From Chelonoidis abingdonii (lineage: Eukaryota; Chordata; Testudines; Testudinidae), in the NCBI RefSeq assembly GCF_003597395.2, contig NC_133771.1, positions 131,701,064 through 131,765,063 of the forward strand: a stretch of DNA of 64,000 nt. Reading direction: 5' to 3'. How positions within the stretch are numbered: the stretch's first letter is position 1; every line of letters begins with the position of its first letter. A program made the translations under genes and the position numbers. The notes under the pieces were generated by a model. It was not told where the DNA came from and did not search any database. It was given only the letters and a program-made list of their open reading frames with translations. Positions 22,701 to 33,191 of this stretch are shown here, piece after piece.

Positions 22701-23572
22701 GGCCTTGTCTACAGTTGCAGCGCATTAAATCAGCCTCAGGCACCATAACTCCTGAGGTGTCCACACTGGCAAGGCACTTAGAGCACCTGGACTCTACAGC
22801 TGGAGCGCTCCTGGTAATCCACCTCCACAAGAAGCATAGAGCTTGCTGTGCCCAGGCTGGAGCGCCAGGGGTGTCAGTGTGGATGATGCGTTGCATTACT
22901 GCACTCTGATTGGCCTCTGGAAACATCCAATAATCCCCTGAAGTCAAGTGGCAGCTCTGGTAATTATTTTGAACTCGGCTGCAGGCATGCGGATATCCCC
23001 TTTCAAAGCTCCGTTTCTGACATCCCGCATGCTTATCTGCTCCGGGACACACATTAGTCGTTACTGTGGAATGCTCCTGCTGCAGAGTGTGTGTGTATGT
23101 GTGAGAGAGAGAGGCGGGGGCAGGGGCTGATGTTGGGTTTCCCCCTTCCCCGTGCCGCTGTCTGAACTTACAAGATAGCATGCTAACTCACTCTGCTCCC
23201 CAAAACACAGTCTCTCCCTCTGTATACAGACAACACACTCCTTGTCACGCTCTCCGCCCCCTCATTTGAAAAACAGCTGGTAATCTAGTAGGATACCCAT
23301 GGAACAATGGGATTGGGAAACCTGCATCATGTGACGCTGTGCCTGCCCCATTAGGCGTTGTAAACCCTGTCCAAAGCATGCGGCAGCCACTTGCACGCTG
23401 GGATAGCTACCACACTGCACTACTCTCTGTGGCGTTACAAGAACTGTTAACGTGGACATGCTCCACAGTCACAAGGAGCACAGTGTGAACACACAGCAGT
23501 GCTTTCCCTGCTGCTGTCTCTGAGGGCTGGTTTAACACCCGGTGTTCTATATCTGCAAGTAGTGACGTAGCC
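22701..23572. mobile_element. MITE (Harbinger-like ends) inserted in CR1
   Basis: The left end GGCCTTGTCTACAGTTGCAG is inverted, imperfectly, at the right as CTGCAAGTAGTGACGTAGCC. CR1 sequence resumes on each side. 872 bp with no transposase frame. A CR1 frame appears to run through 23181-22411, but codons inside this insert are not CR1. Confidence 0.7.
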
Positions 23573-24185
23573 TATGTTTCTGATAAATCTGTTCTTTACT
23601 ATAGTTTCAACCAGTTTTTCTGGTACTGGAGTTAGACTGACTGCCTATAATTGCCAGGATCATCTCAGGAGCCTTTTTTAAAATTCAGTATTGTATTAGC
23701 TGTTTACCAGACATTTGGTATGGAGGCTGATGTAAGTAATAGGTTACATACCAGAGTTAGTAGTTCTGCAGTTTCATATTTGAGTTCCTTCAGAACTCTT
23801 GAGTGAATACCATTTGACCCTGGTGACTTGATAAATTGAAGCATATTAATTTGTTCCAAAACTTCCTCTATTGACACTTCAATCTGGGACAGATCCTCAT
23901 ATTTGTCACCTAAAAAGAATGGCTTTGGTGTGGGAATCTTCCCCCACATCCTCTTCAGTGAAGATGGATGCAAAAGCTCATTTAGCTTCTCCACAACAGC
24001 CTTATCTTCCTTGAGTGCTGCTTATAGAGTATCCTCTTTAATAAATCCTTCCATAAGGGATGTGTCTGTCCAAACCATGTGCTCCTCCAGACCTGTTGGC
24101 ATTCCCTCATTCCTTAGTTTAAAAACTCTTCTATTACAGGCTTCTCTGGGGAGTTCCTCATGAAATTTGTTCATATAGAAACTAG

Positions 24186-24446
24186 TATCTGACAGATGTT
24201 AGTCAGTGTCCATTATTTTATTTGCCAGACAATTACCTCTTCCAGATGAGGATAGATTGTTAATGTTCTCATGAAAATTTCCACATGGCCACAGAGAGAA
24301 CATCCCTGAAGATGGGAAAATTTAGTTGCAATGATTTACTGCTTAAAAAAACTTGCTATATATAAATGCAGATTAGAGTGGTTTAAACTACTCATGGTTG
24401 TTGTTTTTTTTTCCATTTCTTTGTGCTGTTATTATTTTTTGCGTAG
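24186..24446. other. Intron, nothing recognised
   Basis: AT-rich flank up to the exon at 24447. Confidence 0.5.
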
Positions 24447-24506
24447 ATACCAAGGTATAAAGGACATCGTAAACTGAAAAAGTGCTTGGACAAGGCTGGT
24501 GAGCAG
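24447..24506 (+). CDS. CEP43: CEP43 coding exon, symmetric 60-nt cassette (20 codons)
   Basis: The acceptor is GCGTAG before 24447. The donor is GTAAAA at 24507, weaker than the GTAAGT of its neighbours. The peptide is IPRYKGHRKLKKCLDKAGEQ, a basic linker with the IPRYKG start typical of FOP. Being 60 nt and phase 0 at both ends, it can be skipped without a frameshift. I recall a human isoform about 20 residues shorter than the long form, which would fit skipping of this exon; that is memory, not something shown here. Confidence 0.88.
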
Positions 24507-26082
24507 GTAAAATGCATAAGAGGAGAAGATGCTGGCAGGTGCTTTTAGTCTTCCTTTAGGAAAACAGATTATACTAAAAAATAAAATAAACTGACAATGC
24601 AAACACTAAAGTTTATTGTAATTTAGCTATTAATATAAAGGTATAGAAATGGCACTCTAAGGCACCATGCTTAGAATATTATATACATAAAAAGCTTACT
24701 ATATAAATCATACTAACAAATGAAAAATTAAGCCTTCTGTTGGGCACTTCATTGTGAACTAATGCTGTTGACGTGTGGAGGGAACGACAACCGCATGAGT
24801 TTAAGTGTAGAATGTCTTCAAGTTTGAATTTCTAAGGGCTTTTTTCTTAATGTTGCAGTAATTTGGCATATCCTCCCAAAACTAATCTGTGAAGCCATTA
24901 ATCTTCTCCTTTACAACCCTCCTTAAGACTCATTTTTACCTTAAGACATCACCAGATGATAATGGGTAGATAGAAAGCTAGTGGGGATAAATTATATTTA
25001 ATTGTAAAATAAATCCTTTAAAAAATTATTTGGAACCATTATGTACGTGCTTTTACTACTGTCATGCTTACTCACCATCTCCCTTTCTTCTTGTTGCGTA
25101 TTGCATTTGTTTCTTGTCTTTAAATGATAACTGGATTCTGCTACTCTTATTTATGTTTATTACTTTACTTTGCATTCTCCCATTAAAACTGGGAGTGATT
25201 GTAGGTTAAGGTACCACTCAATCTTGGTAAGGGAAGTGGGATCTTACTGTGTAAGGATGGTATAAATCAGGACTACAACAAATAGTTGCTGCTGTGTATT
25301 TGACCTTTCTGAAAAAAAATTCACAGCCACCTTTCAGAGTTTACTATCTTTGCTCTTTTCTCTGCGTTTTGCATCACAAGTGATTAGAATATATGAATAG
25401 ATTAACTGCCAGATTTGATTTGATTTTTAATGTACTTTGTTTGTTACTTGGCTTGCGAATAGGATCTTAAATAACTAAACTTTAAGAATCAGCTTTTTAT
25501 AAAAATATTAGCCAGTTGAGTTTTAATTTAGAAAAAATTGCTCTTGATTTGTAACCTTGTCTGTCTGCATCAGATTTCCACTAATTTTTACAATCTCTTT
25601 AAAAAAGAAACTTAAGTGGAAATATCAATATCACTTCAGTTTTAGTAGTATTGCTGTATAACATGAGGTGTTTTGCTCTCCCACTGTAGAATATTCCTTG
25701 AACGAATAATTTTTAAAACTGACTCTTTTTTGCTTTGTAACATGGTTCGCGATTAACTAATAAACACTTTTGGAAGATAACTTGTAAATCACAAATGATC
25801 CAACTTCCCCGGCACATACCACTCTTGACCTCTTCACATTTAAAATGTCTAACTTTTTAGGATGTTTAATTTGAAAAAGAGTTGTGTGGGAGAGTGATAA
25901 AAATGCTAAAACCCCATGGCTGTTAGTTGATTTCCCTCTCAAGTACTTGTAAAATGAATGCGTTTTCAATTCTGTATTAAAATTTGTCATTAAAGGTATT
26001 ATTGAATGGCAATAGCTCTCTCCATAGTTAAGGTTACAACAATATTTGAATTATAAGATGGATTTTCAACATTCCTCTAAGT
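24507..26082. other. Intron, nothing recognised
   Basis: AT-rich sequence of 1.6 kb with no frame longer than 80 codons and no repeat family that I recognise. Confidence 0.5.
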
Positions 26083-26412
26083 CAGTGGTTCACATCCAGG
26101 GGTATATATACCCTTTGAGGGGCACACAGAGGTCTTCCAAGAGATATGTCAACTCATCTAAATCAGTGTTTCTCAACCTGGGGGTTGTGACCCTTGGGGG
26201 GGTGTCACAGGATGAGTTTGAGGGGGGTGCAAGTGCAGGACCAATGTTAGAGGGCGGCAAGCAGGGCAGTTGTTCGAGCCCTCACGCCACAGGTGGCCAC
26301 ACAAAGCTGGATTACAAGCTTCAGTCCCGGGTGGCAGAGCTTAGGATACAGTGCCAGATGGCAGGGCTCTGGCTTCAGGGGTACAGTAGTCTGGAAAGGT
26401 TGAGAACTGCTA
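26083..26412. mobile_element. hAT MITE with perfect 8-bp target duplication
   Basis: Flanked by CTCTAAGT at 26075-26082 and 26413-26420 (exact). The ends are CAGTGGTTCACATCC at left and GGTTGAGAACTGCTA at right. A second left-type end, CAGTGTTTCTCAACC, lies inside at 26164. No transposase. Confidence 0.88.
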
Positions 26413-27021
26413 CTCTAAGTTCCTTCAGAGATGTTTCTTCCTCAGACTTGATGCAGATTTGTCTATGGACAAACAGTAACTCTTCTGGCCAATCTGAGGT
26501 GAATTGGACAAACTATTTCTGAGAAAAGGAAGTTGGAAATCTAGGTATAATTCAGATGTGGAGAGATTACTATAATGCTGTTTGCTATGTTTAGCTTCCA
26601 AAATGATGAGCCTTATTCAGAAGATCTTGCAGAATTCTAGTGACACTTTACAGAATCGAGGGTGCATATAATCGTTCTCTTCTGTGTTAAGAGTTGTCAG
26701 AATTCCCTGTGAGGCTGCTGCTTAGGTCTGTCAGACCATGTTATGCATACATAGCATCTGCGGGATGTTGTAAAGATAGTCAAAATGCTGAGTTTTGTTT
26801 TTTTTTGTTTTTTTTTTTAATATAATGGATCAAGTGCCCCTCCACAAGCCATATGAATGTAATTCAGTGTTTTTCTAACTGTGTAAGAGAGTTTTTTTTT
26901 TTCCATGAATAACCTCACCCTCTAAATAGCCAGTCATCCAGTAACTGTTTCAAATTATTTCACTCTGCACACCTCCTGGAAAAGTATCACTGGTGTTCTG
27001 TAGAATGTTGTTTGAGAATAA

Positions 27022-27412
27022 AATACTTCTGAATAGAGCTGGTTGGAGAAATTCCAGTGTAACATTTTTTCATCAGAATTTGCTGATTCATTGAAATTGA
27101 AAAGTTTTTCATGGAGATGGTTCCAATTTGATTAAATTCCTTTGAAACTTAGGCAAGAAACATGCCTGGCTTTCTGCTAACTTGCTCACCCAGCTCCTTG
27201 GCAGCCTGGGCTCCTAGGGTTCCTGAGGTCCGTGCCTCTGGGGCAACCCATTATGTAGACTTGCCTTGGAGATGGGGCTCCAGTCTCTTTCGCAGAGAAC
27301 GTATACATGCTGAGGTTTTGTTCCAAAGGGGGGGCGAGACTGCCACAAAATGGAATTATCTTTCTCCACCAAGCTCTACTTCCGAATTCTGTTCCCACCT
27401 TCACTGACTACC
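27022..27412. repeat. Probable dispersed repeat (AGAGCTGGTTGG family)
   Basis: It starts 'GAATAGAGCTGGTTGGAGAA' with repeated 'TTTTTCATCAGAAT' and 'GAAATTGAAAAGTTTTTCAT' motifs, then a GC-richer part. I recognise this pattern as a dispersed element of reptiles and birds but cannot name it. Confidence 0.35.
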
Positions 27413-27925
27413 TTTTAAAATGTGATTCTACTCTGAAAAGTGACTGTCTAAAAATAACACTTTCTTACACAATGGAGTTGTTGCTTGTATGCATTCAGAG
27501 TCTTCTCTGCTGAATATTAACTAGTAAGTTTTGATTGTATTTTATTCTTGTTCAACTTGCAAGAGCCAATGCAACTAAGAGTGAGTAAACAGTATTCCAT
27601 CCTTTCTTGTGCATCATCAAACTAATTATTTAAGTTCCAATCATCTATGTCTCTCAGAACCCCTTTGATGCCAGTGAGTTTGTACAGTTGTCACTAACAC
27701 AACAGTTTGGCTTTACTACTTGTGGTGTTGCGTAAGAAGGAAGGAGCATAGCTTAATTCTCAGTTTAAATTGACTTTGTGCCATAATTATTAGAATAAAC
27801 AACATTTTACTTGGAAAAATGAGCACATGTGGTCGTGAAAGCCATTGGGAAATATGGAGTGCCGTGTTAGCATAGTCACTTTACATAGTTCTGCACATGA
27901 ATATTTTGTTCTGCTATTTTTGTTT
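27413..27925. other. Intron, nothing recognised
   Basis: AT-rich, no supported feature. Confidence 0.5.
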
Positions 27926-28139
27926 GCAGTGGTGTTGTAGTCATGCGGGTCCCAGAATATGAGAGAGACAAGGTGGGTGAGATAATATCTTTTGTTGGAC
28001 TAATTTCAGTTGGTGAAAGAAACAAGCTTTCCAGCTCCACAGAGCTCTTCTTCAGGTCTGTGGAGCTCAAAAGCTTCTCTTTCACCAATAGAAATTGGTA
28101 TAGTAAAAGGTATTACCTTATGCACCTTGACTCTCTCTT
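27926..28139. mobile_element. Penelope-like element ends as an inverted repeat
   Basis: Left arm (about 27926-28025): GGTGTTGTAGTCATGCGGGT, then AGAGACAAGGTGGGTGAG and 'AATATCTTTTGTTGGACTAA'. Right arm (28078-28139): its inverse, 'TCTCTTTCACCAATAGAAAT' to TTACCTTATGCACCTTGA. These are the 3'-end sequences of a Penelope-like retroelement in opposite directions. Confidence 0.65.
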
Positions 28140-28891
28140 GCATTTATATAGTATCTTCATCAACATTTATTTTGCAATACCCCTATGGTAAGTAAGTATT
28201 GATAACCTCTTTTTTTATACTGTTGATTGGCAAACAGAGAGATAAAGGGTAAGTACCTTGATTACAGTTGTGCAGAGTAGTCTTGGAACCAAGTTTAGAA
28301 CACAAGTCGTTAGCTCTGTCCCATAAATAATCCAGCTGTAGAGTCCCCCATACTTAATATCCCTAGCTCTATATTCCGACAACATCTGTTAACTATGTTC
28401 GCAAGGTTAAAAAAATTGAGTACTCAAATATTAGGAGAACATTTAGATAGAAGTGGAAGACTGAAACATGCCTAGTTAGCAACTAAATTGCCTACACAAA
28501 AAGTAAATTTTACTAATTTCTAGTACATTTTTCTGCATTACAGTATTTTTGGTTCATTTGACTTTGCTTCTAGGTATAACCTATATTATAAAGCCCTATA
28601 GAGGGGATGGGATAGGGTTTGTTTGTTTTTTTAAAGAGCTCTTTAGATAGCTTTGAAATAGGATTTTTTTCTTAGTTGATACACTTGTATGGGTACAAAA
28701 ATAGAAAAATTAAATCAATTTGAAAAATTGATTACGTGGATGACTTGCATAGTGTATGTTCCCTGATGGTTCCTTATTAACAGTTGAACTGCAGTTCAGT
28801 TATGAGAAACTATATTTCCATGACTTCACTCAAGAAAAGGCATTTTCCCTCCTGTAAATTTGATAATTTTATTTATTTATTTATTTTTAAG
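28140..28891. other. Intron, nothing recognised
   Basis: AT-rich, ending in an (ATTT)n tract at 28866-28886 that merges with the polypyrimidine tract of the next exon. Confidence 0.5.
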
Positions 28892-29112
28892 GTTGCCGAA
28901 ACCAGTCAAAGTGATACAAGTATTTCATCAGGAGAAACAAAAAGCAAAAGCAGCATTCACTTTCTTCCCAATGAGACAAAGCTAGTTTCTCAACCACACA
29001 ACAAAGACTTAAATACCAAAGAAAAAAGTGATCCAGCTGTAGGTGAGGATGACATAGAGGGAGATTCTTTTTTTGATGATCCCATACCCAAACCGGAGAG
29101 AAACTATGGCTG
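28892..29112 (+). CDS. CEP43: CEP43 coding exon (73 codons plus 2 nt)
   Basis: The acceptor follows an ATTT-repeat pyrimidine tract ending TTTTTAAG before 28892; the donor is GTAAGT at 29113. It starts in phase 0 and ends after two bases of a codon. The peptide starts VAETSQSDTSISSGETKSKS, passes through a variable acidic and polar linker, and ends in the conserved acidic block DDIEGDSFFDDPIPKPE followed by RNYG. This SFFDDPIPKPE block is a clear CEP43 signature. A DIRS element begins only 200 bases after the donor. Confidence 0.96.
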
Positions 29113-29312
29113 GTAAGTAAACCATGCTCCCTAGTTAACACATTTATTTGATGCTTAGTAGGTTTGGGTTAGATGTGTTACTTGCATGTAGCCTGTAGTA
29201 AAAAGTGGTGTGAAGGTGCACTGTAAAACATCCTACTAGAAATGCACAATACCTTCTGGGGCTCCCTGGTTGCACTGGTGAGTAATTTTCACCCTTTTGG
29301 CGATGTTGCATA

Positions 29313-29495
29313 GTTCTTCTTCGAGTGCTTGCTCATATCCATTCCAGTAGGTGTGCGCGCGCCGCGTGCCGGAAGAATTTTTACCCTAGCAACACTCGGT
29401 GGGTCGGCAGGGCCCCCTGGAGTGGCGCGCTATGGTGCCGGATATATACCCTGCCGACCCAGCCGCCCTTCAGTTCCTTCTTACCGCCGTGTCGG
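29313..29495 (+). repeat. DIRS copy 2 left inverted terminal repeat
   Basis: It pairs inverted with 35030-35215: shared 'GGCGCCCCCTGGAGTGG'-like, TATATACCC and 'CAGTTCCTTCTTAC' segments. Confidence 0.85.
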
Positions 29496-29619
29496 TGGTT
29501 GGAACAGTGGACGCAGCTTAGCTGACCTCCGCTTCCTAGCTACTCGTAGTTCTTGTGTAATACAGTTATATCCTTATACGTTTTTTTCTTATGTTAGTTT
29601 TATGATACTTAGCGGGTTC

Positions 29620-31500
29620 GGGGAGTAGCCCCTTTCCTGCAACCGGTGCCTGAGCCCTGCCCGGTCACCGTTTTAGTCCGTGCCTGCCAGCCCGGCCGTT
29701 GCTGACAGGAAATCCACAACGACTCCTGTTTACGGTGCTTGGGGATCGCGATAAGTGTCCCATTGCACGCGTTTAAGCCGACAACAACAGGGAGCGGCAC
29801 TTTATTTCCCTCACCTTCTGACAAGCGCGGGCTATTGGCGGACAGAAGCGCCTCCTCGGCACCGGACCCCGCTGGCACCGACCGTTGCGGCACCGAAGTC
29901 GACTCGGCACCGCTCCATCTTTCTGAGGTTGAGGAAGCCACGACTCCTCCTACCAGTGCGACGCTCCCGGCACGGCCGTGGTGGCTCCTGCTCTGCTGTT
30001 CCGTGCCAAGGCCCGCAGCCAAGAGTCATCACAGTTGATCGCCGCACCGACACTGCAGAGACCTGAGATGCCGGCTCTTGATTCCGGTTCCCGCGGGCGT
30101 CGATCCGTGCCTGCTGCTCCCGGCACGCGCGTGGTTGAGCTTCCTGCTCGCTGCTCCGTGCCAACTGCACAGCCAGTGAGCTCATCTGAGTCGGATCGCC
30201 CGGCACCTGCCCCGGCACCGACACGGCCGGCACGGTCGATCCTGGTCCCACAGGGCTGTTGAATCCGTGCCTGGCTGCTCCCCGGCACGCGCGTGGTTGA
30301 GCTTCCTGCTCTGCTGCTTTCTGGTGGCCATCCCCTCCAACCCACCCAGCTCCAGTGTTGAGCCTTCATTTTTATCTGAGTCGGATTGCCCAGCACCGGC
30401 ACCTGCCCCGGCACCGAACGGCCGGCACCGCGATCCCGGTCCCAAGGGCTGTTGAATCCGGTGCCGTGCTGCTTCCCCGGCACGCGCCGTGGTTGAGCTT
30501 CCTGCTCCTGCTGCTTCTGTGCCATCTGCACACAGCCAGTGAGCTCGTCTAAGTCGGATCCGCCGGCACCGACTCCTGCCGCGGACCGGCATATTGACAC
30601 CGGTCGATCCCGGTCCCACAAGGGCCGTCGAATCGGTGCCTGACTGCTCCCCGGCATGCGCTGTGGTGAGCTTCCTGCTCCTGCTGCTTCCAAGCCAACG
30701 GCACCGCAGCCAGAGAGCTCATCTACACTCGGATCGCCGGCACCGACTCCTGCGCGGCACCGGACACATCGGCACGTTGATCCCGGTCCCACAGGGCCGT
30801 CGACCAATGCCTGACTGCTCCCGCGGCGCCGTGGTTGACTTCCTGCTCCTGCTGCTTCCGTGCCAACAGCACTGCAGCCAAGGGGCTCATCTCACTGGAT
30901 CGCCCGCACCATACTACAGAGGCACGACGACGCTGGCACCATTGATCCGGTCCCACAAGGCCGTCGAATCCAGTGCCTGACTGCTCCCGGCACGCGCCAT
31001 GGTCGAGCTCCTGCCCCTACTGCTCCATGCAATCTGCACTGCGGACAGGAGCTTGTCTAAGCCGATCGCCCGGCCCGACTCTGTGACACACTGGCGCAGT
31101 CAGCCCTGTCGATACCTATCCCATTCACTGACCCGATAATCTCGGCACGTTCTCGCTCCATCACCGCTACAGGCGCTATGACTGCTGTACTGCTCCCGTC
31201 CTCGAGGTCTCGGTCGCTCCCGGCCCGCTGTAGTAGGAGCCGGATCTCGTTTCCAGATACCGGACGCCTTCCGGTACCAGGTCCCAGGTGCCAAGTTGGC
31301 AAGGTCTGGTAGAGTCAGAGACTTGACCATGATTTTCAGCACCTCCATGCCTTCCGGTCACGCACTGTCTTCCCACCGGACTATCTTATGCTCAAGACCG
31401 CGTTCTGGTGTGCCCACAAACACCTAAGGCGCATCAGGACCTCCCATGGAGGGTAGCGCTCATGGTGGACTCCAGGTGCAGGAGTCCCGGAGGAAGGATA
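29620..31500 (+). pseudogene. DIRS copy 2 gag region, frame lost
   Basis: Near the start, codons for SCLRCLG (about 29727) match the CLxCLGExH motif of the other gag copies. GC-rich repeats follow, then a tail in which the 'CTTATGCTCAAGACCGCG' part (about 31387) still looks coding. Several open frames exist on both strands because the array is GC-rich; none is a clean gene. Function in DIRS: nucleic-acid-binding structural protein (family knowledge). Confidence 0.55.
29979..31090. repeat. Tandem array of about seven ~150-200-bp units in gag
   Basis: The motif 'GTGGTTGAGCTTCCTGCTCC' recurs near 29979, 30131, 30292, 30490, 30662, 30831 and 31000, each followed by a GTGCCAxCxGCACxGCAGCC-like segment and 'AGTCGGATCGCCxGCACCG'. 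Spacings are about 152, 161, 198, 172, 169 and 169 bases. Units differ by small indels and are not multiples of three. Confidence 0.8.
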
Positions 31501-31517
31501 GAGGATCATGCCTTGTC

Positions 31518-31541
31518 TTTTTTTTTTTTTTTTTTTTTTGG
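31518..31541. repeat. T homopolymer (about 23)
   Basis: A long T run marks the left edge of the foreign segment in DIRS copy 2. Confidence 0.85.
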
Positions 31542-31542
31542 G

Positions 31543-33190
31543 TGAGAGGGGGAAGAAATAATCCCAATGTCCTGGCTAACATTTCCTCTCTCAATAAACA
31601 AGGACCTAAATATGTCCAAAGCTGTGCGAGAGCCTATTGCCTAGCTCAAGCTGGGTGCCACATTTGCCTACCCACTGCACTACCAATAGCCAGCATGTTG
31701 CTTTGGGATCTCTGAGATTTGAAAAATAGTATATAAAACCAACTATTGTGTATATAAATCTACAAAATGGCTTTTTTGAACATTTGCAGTTTTGTTTTCA
31801 TAGGGCCCCTGACATATAAGTTCTACAAATAAAAGTTAAAGTTATGTCCACATTCTCGTTTCCTTACAGAAGTGAATTGCTAAAGCTGTTTCCAATAGTT
31901 TGTCAGTGTTCGTTGTAACGGATAAAAATAAATGGTTATTATTACAAAACAATGAGCCACATTTCAAGTAATCCACCCAATCCGTAGTAAGGATTTTAGG
32001 CCTCCTGTTTTTTATTTGTGTGCAAACAGCTGTATTTCATTTTTCAGCTTGTTTTCCAAAGCTTTTTCTGTTTTTAAACTTCTTGTCAGCTAAAATACAG
32101 TTGGTATCATGGCCAACACACAAGTAAAATTAGGGGGGAAAAGTCTTTTAGCTGAGGTTTTGTTTAAAAAAAAAATCTAGTGAAAATAACAATAGTTGAA
32201 ACAAACTGATTTTGAAAACTATTGCGAAACACTGGTTACTGCAATATTGCTCCAGTCAATATTGAATAATACATTACTACTGCTACCTAGATAGTCTATG
32301 ATAAAAAATGACAAATACATATAGACTTGGTACCTCGAAAAAAAGGCCCCAGCTTCCTAATTTTGACTGTACTTCATTACTTCCACGGGGAAAAGTTCGG
32401 GGGTTTTTTTGTTTTTTTTTTAAATACAGCAGAGTTGAGAAAGAATGTACACTGGAAGAACTCCAAATAATTTACATATGCTTCTTAAAAACTAAAAATA
32501 ATGACATACATCATATTTCTTTAAAGGTTTATTTCCCCTTTTGAGATTTACCCTAGAGTTTATTACCCTATAAAGATTTGGACAGCATTTCATCTGTAAG
32601 ACAACAAGTAAGGACTGGCTGGAAAACAACATTTCTGTTTTATGAAAAATTCTGAGATTTGGAATTTGTTTTCATTCCAATGCAGAACAAAACAGAGTCT
32701 TTCTGAAATCTTTCACAAAAGTAAGACAGAGACACCTCAGAACAGCCCAGTCAATCTCTCCTTCAGAGTTATTCCTTTGTCTAGCTATACCAAAAAGACA
32801 GGAGACATTTAAGATAGATTTAATCAGGCCACAACTTTATTATTAGATGTTGGGGACTACCTGGCAGATGAAAGTGTACAGTGCAGGTAACACCATGTTT
32901 ATTCCATAATTACCTGGGGGGGGGGGGCTTCTGCCAGCTCCAGGTCCTTCCCCTCCGCAATCCACTGCTGGGAACTTACTATCCATCTGGGCCCCCCCCC
33001 ACCACCCTGTAGGAGAGTTAAAGTGGGCTATAAGAAAGGGAGGCTGGCTCCTTGCTGTAACAATCATAGGAGTCCCCTTTAACGAACCACTCCTTTCAAG
33101 TCCATTTCCAACCCGATTAGCAACCATTCCCTCGAGCACTTAGACCTCTCTAACCAGGTGGCTAACCCCTCCTGATATGGGAAAAAAAAA
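31543..33190. other. Unidentified segment inside DIRS copy 2
   Basis: About 1.65 kb, mostly AT-rich and unlike DIRS, lies between a T run and an A run (33181-33190). The right part contains C/G runs (32919-32928, 32992-33002) and 'TTTATTATTAGATGTTGGGG' with 'CCTGGCAGATGAAAGTGTAC', which looks like a dispersed repeat that I cannot name. No coding frame is convincing. It replaces late gag and the reverse transcriptase. Confidence 0.45.
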
Positions 33191-33191
33191 A

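Larger units (their letters stand above)
21405..24185 (-). mobile_element. CR1 LINE, reverse, 3' end at left
   Basis: The left end carries the CR1 3' tail in reverse (ACCATACTAATCAGACCAAT, TCTAGCCCAATATCCTAT). Reading leftwards from 24185, coding remnants include SPGSNGIHSRVLKELKYE (23994-23704) and FCKGKSCLIHLLEFFEGVKK, KAYLDFQKAFHKVPHQKLL and RKQRVGINGQYS (23181-22411 frame, interrupted). The element is 5' truncated and interrupted by a MITE at 22701-23572. Confidence 0.88.

Noticed and set aside
29950..30807. 285-codon minus-strand frame in GC-rich DNA
   Set aside because: It is the antisense of the tandem array in the DIRS gag region; low stop density comes from GC content, and the repeated GTDRRPREPES-like text is repeat-driven.
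29979..31090. Regularly spaced repeats resembling a CRISPR array
   Set aside because: Units are 150-200 bp with diverged copies, in vertebrate DNA and inside a retrotransposon; no short identical repeats with unique spacers.
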